Source: SKVJ01 sp964578745
Lineage (GTDB): Bacteria > Chloroflexota > Dehalococcoidia > GIF9 > AB-539-J10
Assembly: GCA_964578745.1 (NCBI GenBank)
Contig: CAZODZ010000017.1
Coordinates: forward strand, 1 to 24,183
Length of the DNA: 24,183 nucleotides
Reading direction: 5' to 3'
Below, one piece after another: positions 7,961 to 15,467 of the stretch. Below the pieces are notes generated by a model. The model made no database searches and was not told where the DNA came from. It saw nothing but the letters and a program-made list of their open reading frames with translations. Position 1 is the first letter of the stretch; every line of letters starts with the position of its first letter. The position numbers and the translations under genes are program-made.

Positions 7961-9151
7961 CTAACGCGTCAGTCCATACCGGACAGCGGCCTTTCTGAAC
8001 CCTTCCAGCGAGTTGTCAAGCGTGCGATCGTCGACACAGTACGAGATCCTGAAGTGACCGGGTGAGCCAAACCCTTGTCCCGGCACGACGAGCACGAGGA
8101 GGCTTAGCAATTCGTGAACGAACTCGACGTCGTCCTCGACGGGCGACTTGGGGAACATGTAAAAGGCACCCTGGGGACGGACGACCTCGTAACCCATCTC
8201 CGTGAGGGCGCCGTAGAGCATATTCCGCTTGCGCTCGTAGTCCGGTACCGAGACGGTAATGTGTTGCACAGCACGCACCGCGTGCTGCATCAGTGCCGGC
8301 GCATTCACAAACCCCAGTATGCGGTTGCTGTAGATGATGCCGGCCATGATCTCATCGTGTTCCTCCGCCGCTGGATTAAGCGCCGCATAGCCGATACGCT
8401 CGCCCGGGAGCGCAAGGTCCTTGGAGTGGGAACTGATAACGATGCTGTTGCGATAGTGGTTGAACACAGACACGGGTTTGAGGCCATCAAAGACGATGCG
8501 CCGGTATGGCTCATCGCTAATGATGTACAACTCGCGGTCAAGCTCCTTCTCCTTGCGGCTGAGCATGGCGCTGAGGTCAGCAATAAGGTGCTCCGGATAG
8601 ACAACACCAGAGGGGTTATTGGGCGAATTGAGCACGATGGCCTTGGTCCTCGCGCTAACGGCGGCTTCTACCGCATCAATGTCGGGCATGAAGTCCGGTC
8701 CTGTCCTGACCACACGCGGCCTGCCGCCATGGTTGTCGATATACGCAAGAAACTCAACAAAGTACGGTGCCAGCACAATGACCTCGTCGCCGGGGTCAAG
8801 CAGTGTTTTCAGAACCGAGTTCATGGCACCGGACGCCCCTACCGTCATACAGATGTCGCGCGCCGACACGGCTACGCCGGTCTCGTTCTCAAGCTGCCTC
8901 GCCACAGCAGCGCGTGTTTCCTCGTAGCCGGCATTGGCCATGTAGCGGTGCATGCCAGGGACGGGATTCTCGACGAGTCGACACAATTCTGCCCTGAACT
9001 CGGCTGGAGGCTCAACGATTGGATTCCCGAGAGACAGATCACAGACCTTATCAACTCCGTGAAGGGCCTTGAGTGCTGCGCCCTCCTCGAACATCCTGCG
9101 TATCCAGGAGCCCTGGACCATCTGCTGGCGTATGTTCTCAGACATCGACAT
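7961..9151 (-). CDS. Aspartate aminotransferase-family PLP enzyme
   Basis: This 396-residue protein is a class I/II aminotransferase close to the aspartate-aminotransferase Ib group. Residues 105-109 (GASGA) form the phosphate-binding turn, NSPNNPSG (175-182) is the family loop, and SDEPYRRIVFDG carries the Asp and Tyr that hold PLP. SHSKDLALPGERIG places the Schiff-base lysine at Lys244. FRISYC near the C-terminus has the substrate-carboxylate Arg. An AAAGGAG box lies just upstream of the ATG at 9151. It is related only distantly to the aminotransferase at 736-2028, so the two are not a recent duplication. The substrate is unknown; aromatic, aspartate or branched amino acids are all possible. 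Confidence 0.9.
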   Translation of the reverse strand: MSMSENIRQQMVQGSWIRRMFEEGAALKALHGVDKVCDLSLGNPIVEPPAEFRAELCRLVENPVPGMHRYMANAGYEETRAAVARQLENETGVAVSARDICMTVGASGAMNSVLKTLLDPGDEVIVLAPYFVEFLAYIDNHGGRPRVVRTGPDFMPDIDAVEAAVSARTKAIVLNSPNNPSGVVYPEHLIADLSAMLSRKEKELDRELYIISDEPYRRIVFDGLKPVSVFNHYRNSIVISSHSKDLALPGERIGYAALNPAAEEHDEIMAGIIYSNRILGFVNAPALMQHAVRAVQHITVSVPDYERKRNMLYGALTEMGYEVVRPQGAFYMFPKSPVEDDVEFVHELLSLLVLVVPGQGFGSPGHFRISYCVDDRTLDNSLEGFRKAAVRYGLTR

Positions 9152-9255
9152 GGGGCTCTCCTTTCGCTACCACAACAGTGACAGAGCCAGACCATTTGAA
9201 CGTCGCGCATTGTACCACAGCAGGCCTCCGGATCCGGGCCATGACGGGGCGACGC

Positions 9256-9261
9256 TATAAT
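9256..9261 (+). promoter_or_regulatory. Consensus -10 box (TATAAT), near-leaderless start
   Basis: A perfect TATAAT hexamer ends 11 bases before the ATG at 9273, so transcription would begin within about five bases of the start codon. No TTGACA-like -35 is seen at the right spacing, and no Shine-Dalgarno lies between the box and the ATG. Confidence 0.45.
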
Positions 9262-9272
9262 GTGCAGGCACC

Positions 9273-9935
9273 ATGCGTAAGGCCAGTAGAAGCAGTAGCT
9301 TCCTTCCCGTCACGTTGCTGGCCGCTGTGATGGTGATTCCTGTTGTGATTGTCCAGTTGATCCCGTCAGACGCTCCGATGGAGCTGGTGTTCCAAGCCGC
9401 CGTGGGAGAAGAGGTGGGCAGGTCAACCGACAGCAAAGTTGTGTACTACAGCGTGGACGCTCTACAGGGCACATATCCTGCGAGCGACATGGTAGTTGCC
9501 ATCGACCATGCGTATACGAGGGGTGCGTCGCCGCAGGACATCCAGCCTGGAGGGACATACTGGTTCCAGGGCAGCATCATGAGCCCCGAGGTTTTCTACG
9601 GACAGCAGTACATCTTCTTCGGCAAGCTGCAGGTCTACGTGAGGCAGGTCAAAGCAGGCGTCCTGTGGCCCGACCAGTGGAGCGGACTGCGCGTGCTATA
9701 CCTCTCGCCCCTCACAACGCTTGCGGCACCAATTCAACTACCACTACTGGTGCGATCCGATGAGATGTCAACCACCCTGCTGGCGGTGCTTCTGGTGCGG
9801 CTCGTCCTTGTGACAGCACTGGTGACAGTTGTGGCCAAGCGGGTACGCAGGAGGCAGGAGGTGCTCCTGCCATTACTTGTATACGGAGCACTCGCCATCC
9901 TGGTGACGGCGCCGATACTGGGCAACCTGTTCTGA
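9273..9935 (+). CDS. Membrane protein of unknown function
   Basis: I do not recognise the family of this 220-residue protein. It has one hydrophobic segment near the N-terminus (about 10-31), a polar middle part (about 32-160) rich in aromatic residues and beta-type sequence (for example VFYGQQYIFFGKLQVYV), and two C-terminal hydrophobic segments (about 167-188 and 196-217). A basic loop, KRVRRRQE, lies between the last two. A helix-ectodomain-two-helix layout, with the middle part outside the cell, is the simplest reading given the positive residues at the N-terminus and in the last loop. The near-leaderless promoter at 9256 fits this start. It stands alone between a divergent aminotransferase and a convergent dehydrogenase operon. 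Confidence 0.7.
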   Translation: MRKASRSSSFLPVTLLAAVMVIPVVIVQLIPSDAPMELVFQAAVGEEVGRSTDSKVVYYSVDALQGTYPASDMVVAIDHAYTRGASPQDIQPGGTYWFQGSIMSPEVFYGQQYIFFGKLQVYVRQVKAGVLWPDQWSGLRVLYLSPLTTLAAPIQLPLLVRSDEMSTTLLAVLLVRLVLVTALVTVVAKRVRRRQEVLLPLLVYGALAILVTAPILGNLF

Positions 9936-10094
9936 TGGGTGGCTACCAGACTGCTGAAGAACAAAGACACGCGATGTGGACCGACACTCGCTCAACAGAG
10001 CATCGGAGTCGGCTGTACGGCATCAGGTCTGGCTCAAGGGTGAGACAACGCTGAAGATGGAGACGGACAGGCACCCCCGCAAAGCAGAAGCTAC

Positions 10095-10127
10095 GCTCTT
10101 CGCGGGCGGGTTCTCGCCCGCGAGAGC
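10095..10127. terminator. Strong hairpin between convergent genes
   Basis: TCGCGGGCG (10100-10108) pairs perfectly with CGCCCGCGA (10115-10123) around the loop GGTTCT. GCTC (10095-10098) then pairs with GAGC (10124-10127) across one bulged T, giving 13 pairs. It lies between the stop codons of two convergent genes (9935 and 10140), the usual place for a shared bidirectional terminator. No T-run follows on either strand, so it may act with Rho, as a mRNA-stabilising end, or as a bulky GC-rich repeat. Confidence 0.55.
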
Positions 10128-10139
10128 ATGGCCAGTTCC

Positions 10140-11165
10140 CTACTCCTCCGAGGGTGAAATCAGGACCTTCATGAAGTTGGCTTTGCCGCCAACGATATCC
10201 TCGAAGGTCTCCTGTATCCTTGTTACCGGCCTGATGTCCGACACGAGCCTGTCAAGCGGAAGCTTGCCTTCGGAAACGAGACGGATGGCCTCATCGAAGT
10301 CCTGCTTAAGGTAGTTGCGCGCACCCACGACCGTGTATTCGCGCCAGAGAATAGTCCTGAGGTCTACCATCATCGGCTCAGCAAATATTGCGACAATGAC
10401 TATGCGCCCGCGTGTCCTAGGCAGCTTAGTCATCATCTCCGCACCCGGCTGCGTGCCAGTGACCTCGAAGACTACGTCCGCGCCATCACCGTTTGTGCGG
10501 TCGAACACGTACTTCACGAGATCCGTCTCAAGAGGATTGACAACATCGAACCCGAGTTCCCGGGCCAGCTTTACTCGGGAAAGATTCACCTCGGACAGGA
10601 CCACTGTCGCCCCACGCTCTCTGCACACAAGTGCCTCGAGCATGCCAATAGGACCCGCACCGAGAACAACACAGAACTCGCCGCTCTTGACCTCTCCATA
10701 TCTGACGTCGTGAGCAGCCACCGCGAGCGGTTCCACGAGAGCCGCGTGCACCATGTTGATGTCATCGGGAAGCTTGTGCAGGAGATACGCCGGTACAGTC
10801 CAAGACCCCTGGAAGCCTCCTGGCGTCGTGATGCCGATGAAATTGAGGTTGGGACAAATATTGAACTCGCCTCTCTCACAGGAGGGGCACTTGCCACACG
10901 CATCTGTGGGACGGAGCACCACCTTGTCGCCCACCTTGAAGCCCGTGACGCCTTCGCCGATTTCCGCCACTGTCCCAGCGGCCTCGTGGCCCACCACCTG
11001 TGGGGGTGTCAGCCTGTGATCCATATGACCGAGGAAGACGTGCACATCCGTGCCGCAAATGCCACAATACGCGACCTCCATACGCACCTGCCCCTTCCCA
11101 GGCGGGATAATCTTGGACTCACCGACCGAGAACTTCCTGTTTCCCTCGTAGTACGCTGCTTTCAT
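10140..11165 (-). CDS. Zinc-dependent alcohol dehydrogenase (MDR family)
   Basis: This 341-residue protein is a medium-chain dehydrogenase. The catalytic zinc ligands are Cys37 in CGICGTD and His60-Glu61 in GHE. The structural zinc lobe is Cys90-x2-Cys93-x2-Cys96-x7-Cys104. A nucleotide-binding Rossmann motif, VVLGAGPIGMLEA, follows. The pattern is close to threonine, sorbitol/xylitol and butanediol dehydrogenases, so it probably oxidises a secondary alcohol of a polyol or hydroxy amino acid with NAD(P). GGAGG lies just before the ATG. It starts 18 bases after the DUF362 gene stops, so the two are very likely co-transcribed. The exact substrate cannot be read from sequence. Confidence 0.9.
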   Translation of the reverse strand: MKAAYYEGNRKFSVGESKIIPPGKGQVRMEVAYCGICGTDVHVFLGHMDHRLTPPQVVGHEAAGTVAEIGEGVTGFKVGDKVVLRPTDACGKCPSCERGEFNICPNLNFIGITTPGGFQGSWTVPAYLLHKLPDDINMVHAALVEPLAVAAHDVRYGEVKSGEFCVVLGAGPIGMLEALVCRERGATVVLSEVNLSRVKLARELGFDVVNPLETDLVKYVFDRTNGDGADVVFEVTGTQPGAEMMTKLPRTRGRIVIVAIFAEPMMVDLRTILWREYTVVGARNYLKQDFDEAIRLVSEGKLPLDRLVSDIRPVTRIQETFEDIVGGKANFMKVLISPSEE

Positions 11166-11183
11166 AGCTCCTCCGCTGTTTTT

Positions 11184-12416
11184 CTAACTCTCCAGAGCTC
11201 TCGAGGAAGCTTCCCAGAGCTTTTTCCGTTCCTCGTCCATGGTCGCTTTCACCTGATCAGGATCAGTACCGCAGACCTCACACAGCACCCTGATCATAGC
11301 GTCTTCCTTTGGTGGACAACCAGGCAGATGTATGGCAGCTCCTACGCCCGCGGCGCACCGCCCAAGCGCAACCACCTTCTCTCCAGCAGGAACATCGGTC
11401 GCATTGCCAATAACCACCGTGAGCCCCTTCATCTGCTCGCCATAGCCAGCTTTTTTCATGTATGTAATAGCGCTGACGAGCTCGTTCGTGCAGCCGCTGC
11501 AAGCGGACCGGCCCTGCCTGATGTTGACTTCTGGATAGCGCGACTGGAACACATCAAAGCCGGTCACAAAGTGCCGTCGGTTGCTCTCGAGATCCTCACC
11601 GACTATGTCAACAGCCTCAAGCCGGCCGTCCTTGCCCTCCTTCTGGGCCAGGTATTGCAGATGCATTATCTGAGTGGGGTCGATGTCCATGAGCGAGGCG
11701 GCAACGATATCGACATAGAGTGCATCACTACCGGCAACGATCAGCCCCATCTCTTTAGTATCCTGAGGGTACTGCCACAGACCTTCCATGCCGACGGTAG
11801 CGTCAACGACCGCGTACGAAGGACGCACCACGGTACAGAGATCGACGATAGCCTGGTCAAGGCCCAGTGCGTGACTCTTGCGTTTCTCCGCGCCAGGCAT
11901 GACTCCCTTCATGTTCTTAAGGGACAGAGTCGCATGAGTACGAATGTGGCTCTTCATGACAGGCACACTGATAATGACATCGCTGTCCAGTGCAGTCTTC
12001 GCGATCCTCACGCTCTTCATTACAAGTGCGTCAGGGATATTCACTGCCACTGCGGTGTCCTTGTTCAGATTGCGGAGTTCCACCCCGAGTTGCCTGGCAA
12101 CCTCGGTCAGTCCAGATGAGTCGAATGCCTCCTGGGTACTGAAGCCGCCGAAATCGTAGCCGGCGATCGCGCCGTCGCCAATGACAACCGACTTCGGGTT
12201 CTTTTCCAGCACCAGCTTGGCCACCGCCTCCACCACCTCAGCATCCGTCATGCAACCACTGTGACGGGGCGACGGCTTGCACTGGTTCGGCTTGACAAGG
12301 ACGCGGGTCTGAGGTCCAATGATCTCATCGAAACCGCCTGCCAGTCTCACAGCGTCCCTTACGGCGCGTTCGACGTCGCCAGAACTCACCCTTGTAATCG
12401 CGACCTTGTTCGTCAT
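11184..12416 (-). CDS. DUF362 protein with cysteine-rich C-terminal domain
   Basis: Residues 1-290 match the DUF362 family: LVKPN (40-44), VVIGDG (77-82), KSHIRTHATLSLKNMKG (155-171) and VVDATVGMEG (203-212). The biochemical role of the family is unsettled. Many members carry a ferredoxin domain, but this one does not. It has instead a C-terminal segment of about 110 residues with six cysteines: Cys306-x2-Cys309 (ACSGCTNEL), Cys354, Cys367 (LPGCPPKED) and Cys379-x2-Cys382. The PGCPP run resembles the cluster-binding stretch of NuoB and NiFe-hydrogenase small subunits, so a Fe-S site is plausible. A GAGGAGA box precedes the ATG. It sits between two dehydrogenase genes. Confidence 0.83.
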   Translation of the reverse strand: MTNKVAITRVSSGDVERAVRDAVRLAGGFDEIIGPQTRVLVKPNQCKPSPRHSGCMTDAEVVEAVAKLVLEKNPKSVVIGDGAIAGYDFGGFSTQEAFDSSGLTEVARQLGVELRNLNKDTAVAVNIPDALVMKSVRIAKTALDSDVIISVPVMKSHIRTHATLSLKNMKGVMPGAEKRKSHALGLDQAIVDLCTVVRPSYAVVDATVGMEGLWQYPQDTKEMGLIVAGSDALYVDIVAASLMDIDPTQIMHLQYLAQKEGKDGRLEAVDIVGEDLESNRRHFVTGFDVFQSRYPEVNIRQGRSACSGCTNELVSAITYMKKAGYGEQMKGLTVVIGNATDVPAGEKVVALGRCAAGVGAAIHLPGCPPKEDAMIRVLCEVCGTDPDQVKATMDEERKKLWEASSRALES

Positions 12417-12515
12417 CGTTGTTTCTCCTCAGCTTCAGAATTCCTCGGACGATACGATGAGGAGCGTCCCCCAGTTTAGACCCGCCGCACTCGAGTGTCA
12501 AAGAACGCAAGCCAC

Positions 12516-13511
12516 TCAGTAGCCCCGAGCCTTATCCACGATGTTGAGCAACGGTTGCCCGGCAAGATAACGCCGCAGGTTCTGAGCGAAGAAGCCAGCC
12601 GCGAGCATATCATACTGCTCGACATCCCCGGCCACGTGCGGGCTGAAGATAACCTTCTCCATGTGTCTGAGGGGACTGTCGGGCGAGAGCGGCTCCTGCG
12701 CATAGACGTCAAGTCCGGCGCCGGCTATCCATCCTTCCTGCAACGCGCGAATCAGCACCGGCTCGTCTATGATGTCACCTCTGGCCACGTTGATTATGCG
12801 AGCGGAAGGCTTCATGGCACGGAGTTCCGGCTCACCTATGAGCCCGGCTGACTCGGTTGTAAGTGGAAGCGCAAGGACAACAAAGTCGCTCTCAGCCAGG
12901 AGGGCATGAAGCTGCGCCAGCGGATACACGATGTCCACGTTCGTAGCCGTCTCGCCTTCCACTGCAGAGCGGTGCGTGGCAACAACGCGCATCCTGAACA
13001 GCCGGCACACGCGCGCGACCTCGCGGCCGATGCGACCCAGGCCGACGAGACCAACAGTCTTACCTTCAAGCACATCTACCGGATACCACTTCCACCTGCC
13101 TTCTATCTGCTGGTAGAAGCTGCGGGGCATCTGTTTCACAAACATGAGCATGACCATGAGCACGTACTCGGCGATGGTCAACTCGTGGATGCCGCTCATG
13201 TTGGTGACCGTCACACGACTGGAGACCAGTTCCGGCGTGAGAATCTTGTCGACACCAGTCGAGATGGTCTGTATCCACTTGAGTGTCGGTGCCCGCTCCA
13301 GTAAGCGTTCCGGAAGCTTCAGTGCGTACACGACCTCGGCGTCAGCAAGCACTTCGTCCAACTCAGCAGACCTCGACATATCCCCGCGACGCTCCAGCCT
13401 AGTGAGGGTGGAGGCATCAACAACATGCAGCCGCGGGTCAGCTGTCCTGATCATGTCGAGGGCTGCCTCCTCTATCCTGTTGACGACTACGACTTTGAGT
13501 TGCTCCATCAT
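12516..13511 (-). CDS. D-2-hydroxyacid dehydrogenase
   Basis: This 331-residue protein belongs to the D-isomer-specific 2-hydroxyacid dehydrogenases, which interconvert 2-oxoacids and D-2-hydroxyacids with NAD(P)H. The Rossmann glycines are in GLGRIG (157-162). The catalytic triad is Arg244 (NVARGD), Glu273 (VYAQEP) and His292 (SPHVAG). I use the ATG at 13511, which has GAGAGGAG upstream, and not the 30-codon longer frame, whose first residues are not family-like. Candidate activities are glyoxylate/hydroxypyruvate, phosphoglycerate or lactate dehydrogenase; it lacks the ACT domain of many SerA proteins. It is the first gene of the likely three-gene operon that continues 99 bases downstream with DUF362. 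Confidence 0.92.
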   Translation of the reverse strand: MMEQLKVVVVNRIEEAALDMIRTADPRLHVVDASTLTRLERRGDMSRSAELDEVLADAEVVYALKLPERLLERAPTLKWIQTISTGVDKILTPELVSSRVTVTNMSGIHELTIAEYVLMVMLMFVKQMPRSFYQQIEGRWKWYPVDVLEGKTVGLVGLGRIGREVARVCRLFRMRVVATHRSAVEGETATNVDIVYPLAQLHALLAESDFVVLALPLTTESAGLIGEPELRAMKPSARIINVARGDIIDEPVLIRALQEGWIAGAGLDVYAQEPLSPDSPLRHMEKVIFSPHVAGDVEQYDMLAAGFFAQNLRRYLAGQPLLNIVDKARGY

Positions 13512-13631
13512 GCGACTCCTCTCCCACATAGCGCAACACCGTAGTGTAGATGTCGGAACACTGCATGCGCAACGACTCTCAGTGAAACGTCTGTAGCACA
13601 TGCCATACGCCGTTCACACTGCTCACACGGT

Positions 13632-13660
13632 TTGCATTCGTAAGGGCGCTGTGCTAGATT
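13632..13660 (+). promoter_or_regulatory. Possible thiC promoter
   Basis: TTGCAT (13632-13637), a 17-base spacer and TAGATT (13655-13660) preceded by TG-n as an extended -10. Each hexamer is a partial match, so this is tentative. The 42-base leader it implies is too short for a TPP riboswitch, and no THI-box core (CTGAGA or CTGATnnGG type) is visible in 13512-13702. Confidence 0.28.
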
Positions 13661-13702
13661 TCACCTTCGGCGGAAGAGCCACGGACCATCCCAAAAGGTA
13701 CA

Positions 13703-15001
13703 ATGACTCTCATCGAGCGCGCACGACAGGGAAGCAACACTCCAGAAATCGAGCACGTCGCCCGGAGCGAGGGCGTCACGGTCGAGCAGGTTGCAGACGG
13801 CCTCATCGATGGCACCATCGTCATTCCCGCCAACCCGTTGCACACCAACCGCCAGCCTGTGGGATTCGGCAAAGGGCTGCGCACCAAGGTAAATACCAAC
13901 CTGGGCACATCGTCCGACTCATGCGACGTCGAGCTCGAGTTACGCAAGCTCAACATCGCCATTGAATGTGGCGCGGATGCAGTGATGGACCTGAGCACCG
14001 GTGGCGATATCACGGGGATACGCCGGCGGCTCATCGCGGCCTCCACGGTGACGTTTGGCACAGTGCCCATCTATCAGGCCGGCATCAAGGCCATTGAGGA
14101 ACGTGGCTCCATCGTTGGTATGACAGCGGACGACATGTTCGCATCCGTGGAGGCACATGCACGTGACGGAGTCGACTTCATGACAATCCACTGTGGCGTG
14201 ACGCGTCAGAGTATCGAGCGGCTGCGCTCGCAGGGTCGCCTCACAAACATCGTGTCACGCGGTGGCGCGTTTCTGACCGGCTGGATCCTGCACAACGACA
14301 AGGAGAACCCGTTCTTCGAGCAGTACGACCGGTTGCTCGAGCTGGCCCGTGAATACGACTTCGCGCTGAGTCTCGGAGATGGCCTGCGGCCTGGTTCGAT
14401 TGCTGACGCGAGTGACCGCGCCCAGTTCCAGGAGCTCATCGTGCTGGGCGAGCTGGTACAGCGGGCACGGGCTGCAGACGTCCAGGTATTCATCGAGGGC
14501 CCCGGCCACATCCCGATAGACCAGATCATTGCGAACGTGCAGATGGAGAAGACGCTCTGCCAGGGGGCACCCTTCTACGTACTTGGTCCTCTCGTCACCG
14601 ACATTGGTGCAGGCTATGACCACATTACGGGAGCGATAGGGGGCGCCATCGCAGCAGCCGCGGGGGCGGACTTCCTCTGCTACGTGACCCCGTCGGAGCA
14701 CCTCGGCCTTCCAGACGAGAACGACGTGAGGGACGGTGTCATCGCGTCGCGCATCGCTGCACACGCAGCCGATATTGCAAAGGGCATCAAGGGTGCCCGT
14801 GAGTGGGATGCCCGGATGTCCGCTGCGCGCAAGAAGCTTGACTGGGCAGCACAAGCCGAGCTCGCCCTGGTGCCTGAACTCGCCCGTAGCCGTCACCTCA
14901 AGACACCTACCGAGGAGCGGGCCTGCAGCATGTGTGGCAAGTACTGTGCGATGGCAATCGTGGAGAAATACCTGGGTGGGGTTGAGGCCAGACAACAGTA
15001 G
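13703..15001 (+). CDS. thiC: Phosphomethylpyrimidine synthase ThiC (short form)
   Basis: ThiC is a radical-SAM enzyme that rearranges aminoimidazole ribotide to the hydroxymethylpyrimidine phosphate of thiamine. Conserved blocks are present: TKVNTNLGTS (about 61-70), GADAVMDLSTGGD (about 90-102), GTVPIYQA, MTIHCGVT, SRGGAF, LSLGDGLRPG, EGPGHIP and LGPLVTDIGAGYDH. The C-terminal cluster motif is Cys408-x2-Cys411-x3-Cys415 (CSMCGKYC). At 432 residues it lacks the N-terminal domain of proteobacterial ThiC. The anaerobic paralogue that makes 5-hydroxybenzimidazole for cobamides (BzaF) is very similar and cannot be excluded. AAAAGGT precedes the ATG. speD follows after 67 bases in the same direction. 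Confidence 0.9.
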   Translation: MTLIERARQGSNTPEIEHVARSEGVTVEQVADGLIDGTIVIPANPLHTNRQPVGFGKGLRTKVNTNLGTSSDSCDVELELRKLNIAIECGADAVMDLSTGGDITGIRRRLIAASTVTFGTVPIYQAGIKAIEERGSIVGMTADDMFASVEAHARDGVDFMTIHCGVTRQSIERLRSQGRLTNIVSRGGAFLTGWILHNDKENPFFEQYDRLLELAREYDFALSLGDGLRPGSIADASDRAQFQELIVLGELVQRARAADVQVFIEGPGHIPIDQIIANVQMEKTLCQGAPFYVLGPLVTDIGAGYDHITGAIGGAIAAAAGADFLCYVTPSEHLGLPDENDVRDGVIASRIAAHAADIAKGIKGAREWDARMSAARKKLDWAAQAELALVPELARSRHLKTPTEERACSMCGKYCAMAIVEKYLGGVEARQQ

Positions 15002-15068
15002 TGTCCACAGTCTCGACAGGTGTGTTCACGCGCTGCCGCCCAGACCAATACACTTCCGAGGGTTCGAT

Positions 15069-15467
15069 ATGCACTTGCTGATGGATGGATACTCTGCCGA
15101 TAAGGCGCTGCTGCAGGACGAAGAGTTCCTGAGGAATCTGCTCGCCGAGTACCCGGCAAAGGTGGGCATGACGCGCATTTCCGAACCTCATGTCATCCGC
15201 TACGACAACTGCCCACCGGAGGAATGGGGTATTTCCGGGTTCGTATTTCTCGCGGAAAGCCACATCGCCGTTCATACATTCGTCGAGAAGCAGCTCGTCA
15301 ACATAGACCTCTTCTCCTGCAAGGACTTCGATACTGAGACCGCGGCAGCGGACCTCAAGCGGCGTTTCAAGCTTACGCAGAGTCGTGTCTCCTTTGCCGA
15401 GCGTGAGTGGGAACGATCAGGGCCCGCGGACAACAATCCGACGCGCTTCCGCTACGATGGCTCCTGA
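15069..15467 (+). CDS. speD: S-adenosylmethionine decarboxylase proenzyme
   Basis: This 132-residue protein is a prokaryotic class 1B AdoMet decarboxylase, which makes the aminopropyl donor for spermidine. The self-cleavage site is in LAESHIAVHT: cleavage before Ser64 turns it into the pyruvoyl cofactor. His69 and Cys84 (DLFSCKD) match the other processing and catalytic residues, and Glu63 precedes the cleavage point. The length is normal for the SpeH type. The ATG at 15069 gives the family N-terminus (a short strand, then a helix); the longer open frame back into thiC is only an overlap of readable sequence. It overlaps speB by 11 bases. Confidence 0.92.
   Translation: MHLLMDGYSADKALLQDEEFLRNLLAEYPAKVGMTRISEPHVIRYDNCPPEEWGISGFVFLAESHIAVHTFVEKQLVNIDLFSCKDFDTETAAADLKRRFKLTQSRVSFAEREWERSGPADNNPTRFRYDGS

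Noticed and set aside
8114..9181. 355-codon plus-strand frame
   Set aside because: Antisense to the aminotransferase at 7961-9151, which has clear family motifs and a Shine-Dalgarno; the frame is a GC-bias shadow.
10710..12119. 469-codon plus-strand frame
   Set aside because: Antisense to the DUF362 and alcohol dehydrogenase genes; no protein family character.
13512..13702. TPP riboswitch before thiC
   Set aside because: No THI-box core elements seen, and the leader after the likely promoter is too short.
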